Assembly (NCBI RefSeq): GCF_035998295.1
Contig: NZ_DASYHS010000083.1
Span: 1 to 64,000 of the forward strand
Direction: 5' to 3'
DNA length: 64,000 bases
DNA from: DASYHS01 sp035998295
GTDB lineage: Bacteria; Pseudomonadota; Alphaproteobacteria; Azospirillales; Azospirillaceae
The notes below the pieces were generated by a model. That model worked only from the letters and a program-made list of their open reading frames with translations. It was not told where the DNA came from and did no database searches. Position numbers and translations under genes: made by a program. Below are positions 50,002 to 58,728 of the stretch, one piece after another (within the stretch, counting starts at the first letter, position 1; every line of letters starts with the position of its first letter).

Positions 50002-51693
50002 TCAGTTGGCCTGGCGGCGCAGGAACGCGGGGATGTCGAGCAGGTCCTCCTCCGGCGAGCTCATGCGGGGACGTTCCATCGGGTCGGCGGCGAGGCGCTG
50101 CTGCGGCTGGGGTGCCGGAGCGGCGCTGCGCGGGGCCGACGTCTGGGCCTGCTGGCGGACCGCCGGGTCGCCGGGCTCGGAGCCTTCCATGATGCGGCGG
50201 CCGAGGCCGGTCACGCGCTCGAACAGCGACGAGCGGCGGGCCCGGGGCTCGGACGACGGGGCCGGACCGAAGGAGTCCGGTGCCGCGGCCGGGGCGGGCA
50301 TCGTCGCGCGGGGGCCGGCGTCGGCCGGACGCGGGGCGATGAACGCGCCGTCGCGGCGCTCGCCGCGCAGCGGGCCGCCGGAGGCGGGCTGCTGCGCCCT
50401 GGCCGGCTCGGAATACGCGGTCGGCTGCAGGGCCGACTGCGGGGCCGGCTGCGGCATCGGCTGGGGAGCCGGGTGGACGGCTTCCGGCTGCGGCTCATAC
50501 TGGGGCGCCGGCTCGTGCTGGGCGAGGTCGAGCTTCTGCGCGGTCGCGCCGACCGTCGCGTGGCTCGGGTGGAGCGGGGCAGGAGCCAGCGTGTGGTGGT
50601 AGTCGAGCCCGGAGCGCACCGCCTCCTGGCGGCCGTGGACCACGGCGCCGACCGGGCCGGCCGCGGGTTTGCGCGTGCCGCCGACGACGTGGAGCGTCGC
50701 CGCCGCCGGGCGCGGCTGGACCGCGCGCTCGTGGTCGATGCCGGTCGCGACGACCGAGACCCGCATCACGCCTTCGAGGTTCTGGTCGAAGGTCGAGCCG
50801 AAGATGATGTTGGCGTCGGGATCGACCTCGTCGCGGATGCGGTTGGCCGCCTCGTCGACCTCGAACAGCGTCATGTCCATGCCGCCGGTGATGTTGATCA
50901 GGACGCCCTTGGCCCCCTTCATCGACACGTCGTCGAGCAGCGGGTTGCTGATCGCCGCCTCGGCGGCCTCGACCGCGCGCCGGTCGCCGGTCGCCTCGCC
51001 CGTGCCCATCATCGCCTTGCCCATCTCGGTCATCACCGACCGGATGTCGGCGAAGTCGAGGTTGATCAGGCCGGGCATGATCATCAGGTCGGTGACGCCG
51101 CGCACGCCCGAATGCAGGACGTCGTCCGCCATCTTGAAGGCGTCCGCGAAGGTCGTCTTCTCGTTGGCGATCCTGAACAGGTTCTGGTTCGGGATGATGA
51201 TCAGCGTGTCGACGTACTGCTGCAGCTCCTGGATGCCCGCCTCGGCGAGGCGCATGCGGTGCGCGCCCTCGAAGTGGAAGGGCTTCGTCACGACGCCGAC
51301 CGTCAGGATGCCCTGCTCGCGCGCGGCCCGCGCGATCACCGGGGCGGCGCCGGTGCCGGTGCCGCCGCCCATGCCGGCGGTGATGAAGGCCATGTTGGCG
51401 CCGTGCAGGTGCCCCATGATCTCCTCGAGCTGCTCCTCGGCGGCGGCGCGTCCGACGTCGGGCCGCGATCCCGCGCCGAGGCCGCGGGTGATCGTCGTGC
51501 CGAGCTGGATGCGCTTTTCCGCGTGGCTGCCCTTGAGGGCCTGCGCGTCGGTGTTGGCGACGACGAACTCGACGCCCTCGAGGTTCGACTTGATCATGTT
51601 GTTGACGGCGTTGCCGCCGGCACCGCCGACCCCGAACACCGTGATCCGCGGACGCAGATCGACCTCGATTTCCGGCATGCTCAGATTGATCAT
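50002..51693 (-). CDS. ftsZ: cell division protein FtsZ
   Basis: This 563-residue tubulin-like GTPase forms the division ring. The nucleotide site includes FGVGGAGGNAVNNMI, the tubulin signature GGGTGTGAAPVIA, and the T7 loop region IRSVMTEMGKAMMGTGEA. After the core (to about residue 315) comes a linker of some 220 residues rich in Pro, Ala and Gln, then a conserved tail EEDLLDIPAFLRRQAN that binds FtsA. ATG at 51693 has GGAGG at good spacing; the GTG just before it is too close. A long linker is typical of alphaproteobacteria. Confidence 0.97.
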   Translation of the reverse strand: MINLSMPEIEVDLRPRITVFGVGGAGGNAVNNMIKSNLEGVEFVVANTDAQALKGSHAEKRIQLGTTITRGLGAGSRPDVGRAAAEEQLEEIMGHLHGANMAFITAGMGGGTGTGAAPVIARAAREQGILTVGVVTKPFHFEGAHRMRLAEAGIQELQQYVDTLIIIPNQNLFRIANEKTTFADAFKMADDVLHSGVRGVTDLMIMPGLINLDFADIRSVMTEMGKAMMGTGEATGDRRAVEAAEAAISNPLLDDVSMKGAKGVLINITGGMDMTLFEVDEAANRIRDEVDPDANIIFGSTFDQNLEGVMRVSVVATGIDHERAVQPRPAAATLHVVGGTRKPAAGPVGAVVHGRQEAVRSGLDYHHTLAPAPLHPSHATVGATAQKLDLAQHEPAPQYEPQPEAVHPAPQPMPQPAPQSALQPTAYSEPARAQQPASGGPLRGERRDGAFIAPRPADAGPRATMPAPAAAPDSFGPAPSSEPRARRSSLFERVTGLGRRIMEGSEPGDPAVRQQAQTSAPRSAAPAPQPQQRLAADPMERPRMSSPEEDLLDIPAFLRRQAN

Positions 51694-51835
51694 CACGGCC
51701 TCCAGTTCCCTTTCAACTCGTTCTCTCGTGTCCCTCGGCCGGTTCCCGCCGGCCGTTGCCCCCCGCCGCTCCCCCGTCAGGGTCCCTGGAGCGGCGGACG
51801 GTTCCTTGCCCGGGGCTGCGCGTCGTCCGGCGGGG

Positions 51836-53104
51836 TCACAGGTTTTCCCTCAGCCAGAGGCCGACGCGGCCCCAGAGATGCTTGGGCGGATCGGCCTCGG
51901 CGCCTGCCGCCGGAAGAGCCGCCGTCGTTTGCGCGGCATGGGCCAGCAGGCCGGCCGCGGTCGCGAAGGCCGGGCCGCCGGTCGCCTCGGCGAGCCCGGC
52001 GAGCCGCGTCGGCCGTCCGAGCCGCACCTGCTTGTCCAGGATCAGCTGCGCCAGCTCGCGCGTGCCGGGAAGCTGGCTCGCCCCGCCCGTCAGCACGACG
52101 CGCCGGCCGGCGACCTTGGAATAGCCGCTCGCCTCCAGGCGGTCGCGCACCAGCTCGAAGATCTCCTCGAGCCGGGGCTGGATGATGCCGACCAGCAATG
52201 ATTTCGGCACGTGGTTCGCCTGCGCGGGCTCGTCCTCGCCGACCTGGGGCACGTCGATGATCTCGCGCTCGTCGGCGACCGATGCCATGGCGCTGCCGTA
52301 CAGCGTCTTCATGCGCTCGGCATGGACGACCGGCGTCGTCAGCCCGCGCGCGATGTCGTTGGTGACATGGGCGCCGCCGACCGGCACGCAGTCCGTGTAG
52401 ACGACGTTGCCCTCGCAGAAGACCGCCAGCGTCGTCGTGCCGCCGCCCATGTCGATCACGGTGCAGCCCAGCTCCATCTCGTCCTCGACCAGGGCGGCCA
52501 GGCCGGCGGCATAGGGCGACACCACGAAGCTCTCGATGTCGAGATGGCAGCGCGCGATGCAGGTCGCGAGGTTGCGGACCGCGCTCGCCTGGGCGGTGAC
52601 GGTGTGGATCTGCACTTCCAGCCGGTCGCCGAACATGCCGCGCGGATCGCGGATGCCGCGCGAGCCGTCGATCGAGTAGCCGACCGGGACGGTGTGGATC
52701 AGCTCGTGCTCGGGCGTTCCCTGGAACTGGCGCGCCTGGGCCAGCGCGCGCCGGACGTCGCCGTCGCCGACCTCGTGGCCCGAGACCGTCACGTCGACGC
52801 TGGCCGTGCGGGATATCGGCTGGCCGCCGGAAATGTTGGCGACGACGTCGCGGATCGTGCCGCCGGCCATCTGCTCGGCCGCATGCACGGCGTGCGCGAT
52901 CGCCTGCGAGGCCGCGTCCATGTCGACGATCGTGCCCGCCCGCAGCCCGCGCGACACCTGGTGCCCGATGCCCACGACCCGGGCCTGGCCCGCCTCCTCG
53001 ATCTTGGCGACGAAGCAGCAGACCTTGGTGGTGCCGACATCCAGCGCGGCGATGAGATCGCCGCGGGTCGGACGCTTGGCTTTTTTGCCGCCGTTGAACG
53101 CCAT
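51836..53104 (-). CDS. ftsA: cell division protein FtsA
   Basis: This 422-residue actin-like membrane tether for FtsZ has phosphate-1 loop IAALDVGTTKVCCFVAKI, the 1C/SHS2 insert with SRTASVDVTVSGHEV, phosphate-2 VIDMGGGTTTLAVF, adenosine loop VVLTGGASQLPGTREL, and a C-terminal amphipathic helix (GRVGLWLRENL). ATG at 53104 is the first in the conserved frame; a GTG at 53125 would add seven residues. It lies 142 bases before ftsZ. Confidence 0.95.
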   Translation of the reverse strand: MAFNGGKKAKRPTRGDLIAALDVGTTKVCCFVAKIEEAGQARVVGIGHQVSRGLRAGTIVDMDAASQAIAHAVHAAEQMAGGTIRDVVANISGGQPISRTASVDVTVSGHEVGDGDVRRALAQARQFQGTPEHELIHTVPVGYSIDGSRGIRDPRGMFGDRLEVQIHTVTAQASAVRNLATCIARCHLDIESFVVSPYAAGLAALVEDEMELGCTVIDMGGGTTTLAVFCEGNVVYTDCVPVGGAHVTNDIARGLTTPVVHAERMKTLYGSAMASVADEREIIDVPQVGEDEPAQANHVPKSLLVGIIQPRLEEIFELVRDRLEASGYSKVAGRRVVLTGGASQLPGTRELAQLILDKQVRLGRPTRLAGLAEATGGPAFATAAGLLAHAAQTTAALPAAGAEADPPKHLWGRVGLWLRENL

Positions 53105-53224
53105 GACTTTACTCGTGCCCCCCACTCACCGATCGAATCTAGAATCGATGAGTTCCGATAGAATAAATTACATCAGCTTAAGCGTTTCGTAAACAGTTTT
53201 ATTCCGAGATATTCTCCATATGCA
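53105..53224 (-). promoter_or_regulatory. AT-rich ftsQ-ftsA spacer with imperfect palindrome
   Basis: In a run of overlapping genes this 120-base gap stands out, with 53150-53220 locally AT-rich. An 18-base imperfect palindrome centred on TCTAGA lies at 53132-53149. It probably holds an internal promoter for ftsA-ftsZ; specific boxes could not be fixed. Confidence 0.4.
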
Positions 53225-54124
53225 TCAGATTTTCTCGCCCGGAAGGCGAATTTTCTCCGCTGCCGCCGCTGAAGTCTGAACGATCAGTCGATCCGGTAGC
53301 CGTAGGTCGATCGCCACGACGTCGCGTTCGAGCAGCGGATGCTTCTCCTCCAGGTCGGCGAGCTGGCGCAGCGCCTCCGCGAGGCCGGTCTCCGGCAGCC
53401 GCACCTCGATCCCGTTCCTCAGCTTCAGGTTCCAGCGCCGGTCGCCGACCCTGACGGCCGCCTCGACCCGGCGATGGAGCATCGGCTGCGCCTTGAGCAG
53501 GGCGATCAGCTCCTGCCCGTGCTGCGGCGCGTCCGGCCCGACCAGGATGGGGAAGTCGGGATAGCGGCCGAGGTCGCGTTCGGTGAGGACGACCCCGTCG
53601 ACGTCGATCAGCGCCAGCCGGCCCTCCCTCTGCCACAGCGCCATGGGGCGACGCTCCGTCAGGCGGATGAAGACGGTGTCGGGCAGGCGCCGCTCGACCG
53701 TGGCGGCGGCGACCCAGGGCAGGCGCTCGATCTCGACGCGGGCGCGGTCCGGGTCGAACACCAGGATCGGGCTGCCGCGGACGACGTCGAGCGCGCGCAT
53801 CAGCGCGTCCGCGTCGGTCTCCGACCGGCCCTCGACCATCACCTCGCGCACGACCAGGCCCGCTTCCATGCTCGCGCGCACCAGGCTCGCCTGGACCTGC
53901 TCGGCGAGGCGCAGATGCGCGCCGTCGTGCCAGGCCCAGGCCCCGGCGCCGACGGCGCCGGCCAGCGGCACCAGCACGGCGGCGACCCGGACCGCCTTGG
54001 CGGTCCAGCGCGGCCAGGCCCGACGGCGGTTCGCCTTCTGGGCGGCGCGCTGGGCGTTGCGGCGGGTCCGCTCGGCCGTGCGGGCGCGAAGCTCGTCGGG
54101 GACGCCGGTGCCGCGGCGGGTCAT
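53225..54124 (-). CDS. ftsQ: cell division protein FtsQ
   Basis: This 299-residue bitopic divisome protein has a basic cytoplasmic N-terminus (about 40 residues, rich in Arg), one membrane helix (AVRVAAVLVPLAGAVGAGAW), a POTRA domain (VVREVMVEGRSETDADALMR) and the FtsQ beta domain. Its ATG overlaps the murB stop (ATGA). In most relatives ddl separates these two genes; here it does not. Confidence 0.93.
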   Translation of the reverse strand: MTRRGTGVPDELRARTAERTRRNAQRAAQKANRRRAWPRWTAKAVRVAAVLVPLAGAVGAGAWAWHDGAHLRLAEQVQASLVRASMEAGLVVREVMVEGRSETDADALMRALDVVRGSPILVFDPDRARVEIERLPWVAAATVERRLPDTVFIRLTERRPMALWQREGRLALIDVDGVVLTERDLGRYPDFPILVGPDAPQHGQELIALLKAQPMLHRRVEAAVRVGDRRWNLKLRNGIEVRLPETGLAEALRQLADLEEKHPLLERDVVAIDLRLPDRLIVQTSAAAAEKIRLPGEKI

Positions 54125-55065
54125 GGCGCCGTCTCCTCGGCCGGCCGGCGGGCGACGCCGATGCGGCGGATCTCCCATTCCAGCGTGATCCCGGACATGT
54201 CGAGGACGCGGCGGCGCACCTCCTCGCCCAGCGTTTCCAGGTCCGCCGCACTCGCCTCGCCGGTATTGATCAGGAAATTGCAGTGCTTCTCCGACACCTG
54301 GGCGCCGCCGATCGCGAGGCCGCGGCAGCCCGCCCGGTCGATCAGCTCCCAGGCCTTGTGCCCGGCGGGGTTGGCGAAGGTGGAGCCGCCCGTTCGGGCG
54401 CGGACCGGCTGGCTTTCGGCGCGCGCCCGGGCGATGTCGTCGATGCGCGCGGCGATCCCGGCCGGCTCGGCCGGCTCGCCCTCGAACACCGCGCCGGTGA
54501 AGATCCAGTCCGCGGGCACGCCGCAATGGCGGTAGCCGAAGCCGAGCTCGGCCGGCGCCAGCCGGTGGCGCGTGCCGGCGCGGTCGAGCGCCGTCGCCTC
54601 GACCAGCACGTCGGCGGTCTCGCGCCCGTAGGCGCCGGCGTTCATGCGCAGCGCGCCGCCGATCGTGCCGGGGATGCCCGACAGGAACTCCAGCCCGCCG
54701 ATGCCGGCGTCGCGCGCGGCGAGCGCCGCGTTGAGGTCGAGCGCTCCCGAGCCGGCGGTCACGCGCCGCCCCTCGGCCGCCACCTCCGCGAAGCCGCGGC
54801 CGAGGCGGATCACGACGCCGGGGACGCCGCCGTCGCGGACCAGCAGGTTGGAGGCGACGCCGATCACGGTGACCGGCACGTCGTCGGGGCAGCCGGCCAG
54901 GAACTGCGCCAGATCCTCCTCGTCCGCCGGCCGGAACAGCGCCTCGGCCGGGCCGCCGACGCGGAACCAGGTCGTGGAGGCCAGCGAGGCGTCGGCCGAA
55001 AGCCTGCCGCGCACGGCCGGCAGCCGGTCGATCAGGTGCCGTCCCTCGACGCGCGCGGCCATCAT
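54121..55065 (-). CDS. murB: UDP-N-acetylenolpyruvoylglucosamine reductase
   Basis: This 314-residue FAD enzyme reduces enolpyruvyl-UDP-GlcNAc to UDP-MurNAc. FAD-binding stretches are TVIGVASNLLVRDGG and EFLSGIPGTIGGALRMNAGA, and the catalytic region is GGSTFANPAGHKAWELID followed by GGAQVSEKHCNFLINTG. These are type II MurB features. The start overlaps murC (ATGA); a second ATG follows at once. Confidence 0.95.
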   Translation of the reverse strand: MMAARVEGRHLIDRLPAVRGRLSADASLASTTWFRVGGPAEALFRPADEEDLAQFLAGCPDDVPVTVIGVASNLLVRDGGVPGVVIRLGRGFAEVAAEGRRVTAGSGALDLNAALAARDAGIGGLEFLSGIPGTIGGALRMNAGAYGRETADVLVEATALDRAGTRHRLAPAELGFGYRHCGVPADWIFTGAVFEGEPAEPAGIAARIDDIARARAESQPVRARTGGSTFANPAGHKAWELIDRAGCRGLAIGGAQVSEKHCNFLINTGEASAADLETLGEEVRRRVLDMSGITLEWEIRRIGVARRPAEETAP

Positions 55066-56480
55066 CCCGCACCTCCCGCCAGCGCGTCGAGCTGGCCCGG
55101 CAGGGCGTTGGCCCAGGCGGTGATGTTGCCGGCGCCGAGGCAGACCACCAGGTCGCCCGGCCGCGCCAGCTCCTTCACCAGGGCGGGCAGGTCGTCGGGC
55201 GAGGGCAGGGGCAGCACCTGCTTGTGGCCCCGCAGCCGCAGCCCCTCGACCAGCGCGTCGCGGTCGACCCCCTCGATCGGCGCCTCGCCGGCCGCGTAGA
55301 CGTCGGCGACGATCACCATGTCGGCGTCGTTGAAGCAGGAGCAGAAGTCCTCGAACAGGCTCTGCAGGCGGCTGTAGCGGTGCGGCTGGACGACGGCGAT
55401 CGTCCGCCCGTCGCCCGCCGTCCGCGCGGCCTTGAGCACGGCCGTGATCTCCACGGGGTGGTGGCCGTAGTCGTCGATCACGGTGACCCCGCCGCTCTCG
55501 CCGGTCTTGGTGAAGCGCCGCTTCACGCCCGAGAAGCGGGCGAGTGCGGCGCGCAGGACGTCGTCGGGGATGCCCATCTCGTTGCCGACCGCGATCGCGG
55601 CCAGCGAGTTCTGGACGTTGTGCAGGCCGAACATCGGCAGGAAGACGTCGCGGACCACGCGCGGCTCGCCGGTCACGCGCTCGCCGAGCTGGACCGAGTA
55701 GCGCGCCCCTGCCGGCGAGGTGACGACGTCGAGGGCGCGCACGTCGGCCTGCGGGCTGAAGCCGTAGGTGACGATCCTGCGGTCGGAGACGCGCGGGATC
55801 ATGGCCTGGACCTCGGGGTGGTCGACGCAGAGCGCCGCGAACCCGTAGAACGGGATGTTCTGCACGAAGTGGTCGAAGGCGGCGCGCACCCCGTCGAAGG
55901 TCCCGTAGAAGTCGAGATGCTCGGGATCGATGTTGGTGACCACCGTTATGCAGGCCGGCAGCTTGATGAACGTGCCGTCGGACTCGTCCGCCTCCACCAC
56001 CATCCAGTCCCCGGCGCCGAGCCGGGTGTTGGTGCCGTAGGCGTTGATGATGCCGCCGTTGATCACCGTCGGGTCGAGCCCGGCATGGTCGAGCAGCGTG
56101 CCGATCATGCTGGTCGTCGTCGTCTTGCCGTGGGTGCCGCCGATCGCGATCGCCCATTTCAGGCGCATCAACTCGCCCAGCATCTCGGCCCGGCGGACGA
56201 CCGGGATCATCGCCGCGCGCGCCGCCTGGACCTCGGGGTTGTCGCGCTTGACCGCGCTCGAGATCACGACGACCGCCGCGTCGGCCAGGTTCTCGGCCCG
56301 GTGGCCGATCTCGACCGGGATGCCGAGTGCCCGCAGCCGCTTGACGTTGGCGCTGTCGGACAGGTCGGACCCGCGAACGGAGTAGCCGAGGTTCTTCAGC
56401 ACCTCGGCGATGCCGCTCATGCCGATTCCGCCGATGCCGACGAAATGGATGGTGCCGATGGTCAGGGGAAGCGCTCTCAT
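55062..56480 (-). CDS. murC: UDP-N-acetylmuramate-L-alanine ligase
   Basis: This 472-residue cytoplasmic Mur ligase adds L-Ala to UDP-MurNAc. The UDP-binding domain opens IHFVGIGGIGMSGIAEVL, the ATP loop is AIGGTHGKTTTTSMIG near residue 115, and the catalytic stretch is TNIDPEHLDFYGTFDGVR. Its C-terminal domain includes VIDDYGHHPVEITA. All key residues are present. It overlaps murG and murB by four bases each. Confidence 0.96.
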   Translation of the reverse strand: MRALPLTIGTIHFVGIGGIGMSGIAEVLKNLGYSVRGSDLSDSANVKRLRALGIPVEIGHRAENLADAAVVVISSAVKRDNPEVQAARAAMIPVVRRAEMLGELMRLKWAIAIGGTHGKTTTTSMIGTLLDHAGLDPTVINGGIINAYGTNTRLGAGDWMVVEADESDGTFIKLPACITVVTNIDPEHLDFYGTFDGVRAAFDHFVQNIPFYGFAALCVDHPEVQAMIPRVSDRRIVTYGFSPQADVRALDVVTSPAGARYSVQLGERVTGEPRVVRDVFLPMFGLHNVQNSLAAIAVGNEMGIPDDVLRAALARFSGVKRRFTKTGESGGVTVIDDYGHHPVEITAVLKAARTAGDGRTIAVVQPHRYSRLQSLFEDFCSCFNDADMVIVADVYAAGEAPIEGVDRDALVEGLRLRGHKQVLPLPSPDDLPALVKELARPGDLVVCLGAGNITAWANALPGQLDALAGGAG

Positions 56481-57607
56481 TCCGCGGCCTCCCGGACCGG
56501 GGCGCAGGTGCCGCCGGTGGTTTCGAGGACGAGGTCCGCCAGCCGGCTGGCGGCGTCGGGAGCGCCCCAGTTGCGCGCGGCGGCGGCGGCTTTGGTCAGC
56601 ATTGCGGGCATGGTCAGCAGGGCTTCGAGGCGGGAGGCGAGGGAGGAGGCGGTGAGCGACGGCTGCGGCATGACCCAGGCGCCGCCGGCATCCGCGACCG
56701 CCTGGGCGTTCGCGGTCTGGTGGTCGTCCATGGCATGCGGGTAGGGCACGAGGATCGCGGGCCGGCCGGCCACGGTCAGCTCGGCGACGGTGGACGCGCC
56801 GGCGCGCGTGATCGCGAGGTGGCAGGCCGAGAGGCGCTCGGGCATGTCGGTGAAGAAGCTGGACACCTCGGCCTGCACGCCGGCGCGCTCCAGCGCCGCG
56901 CGGGCCGCCTCGACGTCCTCGGCGCGCGCCTGCAGCGCGAGGCGGACGCGCCCGCGCAGCTCCGGCGGCAGCAGGCCGAGCGCTTCCGGGATGACGGAGG
57001 CGAAGACGCTGGCGCCCTGGCTGCCGCCGGTCACGAGCAGCCGGACCGGCCCCCCGTCCACCAGGTCGGGATAGGGCTGCGCGCGCACGGCGATGACCGC
57101 CGGGCGCACGGGGTTGCCGATGCGCGACACCTTGCCCGCGTCGCCCGGCTTCACCATCGCCACCTGCGGGAACGAGGTCGCGAGCACGCGCGCGCCGCCG
57201 GCGAGCAGGCGGTTGGCCCGCCCGAGCACCGCGTTTTGCTCGTGCAGCACGGTCGCGACCGCGGCGCGCTGGGCGGCGATCACCGCCGGGACCGACGGGT
57301 AGCCCCCGAACCCGACCACCGCGGCCGGGCGCAGGCTCGCCATCAGGCGCTGCGCCTGCAAGGTGCCTAGCGCCAGTTCCGCGACGGCGCGCATCTTGCC
57401 GACCAGGCCGCCCGACGGCGCCGCGGCGCGGATGCGGTGGACCTGGACCCCGGGGAGCGCGTCGCCGAAGGCGCCGCCCCGCCGGTCGGTGACGAGCGCC
57501 ACCGCGTGGCCGCGCGCGATCAGCTCGCGCGCCAGCGCCTCGGCCGGGAACATGTGGCCGCCGGTGCCGCCCGCGGCGAGCAGGATGGGGGCGTCGGGCC
57601 GGTTCAT
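56477..57607 (-). CDS. murG: UDP-GlcNAc:lipid I N-acetylglucosaminyltransferase
   Basis: This 376-residue GT-B enzyme makes lipid II on the inner face of the membrane. The first glycine loop is LLAAGGTGGHMFPAEALARE, the second is VVGFGGYPSVP, and the UDP-GlcNAc site reads ITRAGASTVAELTVAGRPAI then PYPHAMDDHQTANA. The start overlaps ftsW (ATGA). Length is normal. Confidence 0.96.
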   Translation of the reverse strand: MNRPDAPILLAAGGTGGHMFPAEALARELIARGHAVALVTDRRGGAFGDALPGVQVHRIRAAAPSGGLVGKMRAVAELALGTLQAQRLMASLRPAAVVGFGGYPSVPAVIAAQRAAVATVLHEQNAVLGRANRLLAGGARVLATSFPQVAMVKPGDAGKVSRIGNPVRPAVIAVRAQPYPDLVDGGPVRLLVTGGSQGASVFASVIPEALGLLPPELRGRVRLALQARAEDVEAARAALERAGVQAEVSSFFTDMPERLSACHLAITRAGASTVAELTVAGRPAILVPYPHAMDDHQTANAQAVADAGGAWVMPQPSLTASSLASRLEALLTMPAMLTKAAAAARNWGAPDAASRLADLVLETTGGTCAPVREAAE

Positions 57608-58728
57608 GCCGCCTCTCCCGAACCGAAGCGCTTGCGCGTCAGCGCGAGCACCATGCCCATTCCGTAGCCGAGAGCCAGCATCGAGGAACCGCCGTAGCTG
57701 ATGAAGGGGAGCGTCATGCCCTTGGTGGGCATCAGGTGCAGCGCCGATCCCATGTTGATCAGCGCCTGGAGCCCGAACTGCATCAGCAGCCCGCAGACCG
57801 CGATCAGGACGAAGACGTTGTCGTAGCGCACGACGCGGAAGAAGCCGCGGAGCACGATGAAGGCGAACAGGCCGACCAGCACCAGGCACCACAGCAGGCC
57901 GAGCTCCTCGCCCGCGACCGAGAAGATGAAGTCCGCATGCGCGTCCGGCAGGCCCATCTTGACCGTCCCCTGGCCGGGGCCGGTGCCGAACATGCCGCCG
58001 TTGACGAAGGCTTCCAGCGAGCGCGACACCTGGTAGTTGTCGCCCGCGGACGGGTCGAGGAACCGGTCGACGCGGCTCGCCACGTGCGGGAAGGCGAGAT
58101 AGGCGCCGACGAAGCTGACCATGCCCAGCGCCGCCATGATGCCGACCAGGACGATCGGCAGGCCGGCCAGGAAGAACTGGCCGAACCACACCGCCGAGAC
58201 CACGAAGGTCATGCCGAGGTCGGGCTGGAGCATCAGCAGCCCGACGACGAGGACGTAGGCGGCGGTCGAGATCGCGTTGCCGGGGAACCCGTCGGTCGTG
58301 CGCTGCAGCGCGAACAGCCAGGCGGCGACCACCGCGAAGGAGGGCTTCACGAACTCCGACGGCTGCAGCGACAGGCCGGGCAGGTGGATCCAGCGCCGCG
58401 CGCCTTTGATCTCCATCCCGATCATGGGCGTCAGCGCGACCGCGATCAGCGACACCACGAACACCGCGAGCGCCAGCCGGCGGATGCCGCGCGGCGTCAG
58501 CAGCGAGACCGCGATCATCACCGCGACCGCCGGCGCCAGCGTGACCAGGTGGCGCTGGACGAAGTGGAAGTTGTCGAGCCCGATCCGCTCCGCGACCGCG
58601 GGGCTGGCGGCCTGGACCAGGACGATGCCGAAGCCCATCAGCACGGCGAGCGCCGCGAGGGTCCAGCGGTCGACCGTCCACCACCAGCGGCCCAGGATCG
58701 AATGGTCGGTGCGGGCGAAGGTGATCAC
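57604..58728 (-). CDS. ftsW: FtsW peptidoglycan polymerase (SEDS)
   Basis: This 374-residue, ten-helix glycosyltransferase polymerises lipid II at the septum together with a class B PBP. Family marks are GARRWIHLPGLSLQPSEFVK, VAGEELGLLWCLVLV with its large-loop neighbours, and LPFISYGGSSMLALGYGMGM. The GTG start at 58728 overlaps the murD stop and has GAAGGAGG upstream; the longer frame is spurious. Confidence 0.95.
   Translation of the reverse strand: MITFARTDHSILGRWWWTVDRWTLAALAVLMGFGIVLVQAASPAVAERIGLDNFHFVQRHLVTLAPAVAVMIAVSLLTPRGIRRLALAVFVVSLIAVALTPMIGMEIKGARRWIHLPGLSLQPSEFVKPSFAVVAAWLFALQRTTDGFPGNAISTAAYVLVVGLLMLQPDLGMTFVVSAVWFGQFFLAGLPIVLVGIMAALGMVSFVGAYLAFPHVASRVDRFLDPSAGDNYQVSRSLEAFVNGGMFGTGPGQGTVKMGLPDAHADFIFSVAGEELGLLWCLVLVGLFAFIVLRGFFRVVRYDNVFVLIAVCGLLMQFGLQALINMGSALHLMPTKGMTLPFISYGGSSMLALGYGMGMVLALTRKRFGSGEAA

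Noticed and set aside
53150..53220. CtrA-like site (TTAA plus a half site) before ftsA
   Set aside because: Only one TTAA half is intact at the required seven-base spacing; the match is too weak to report.
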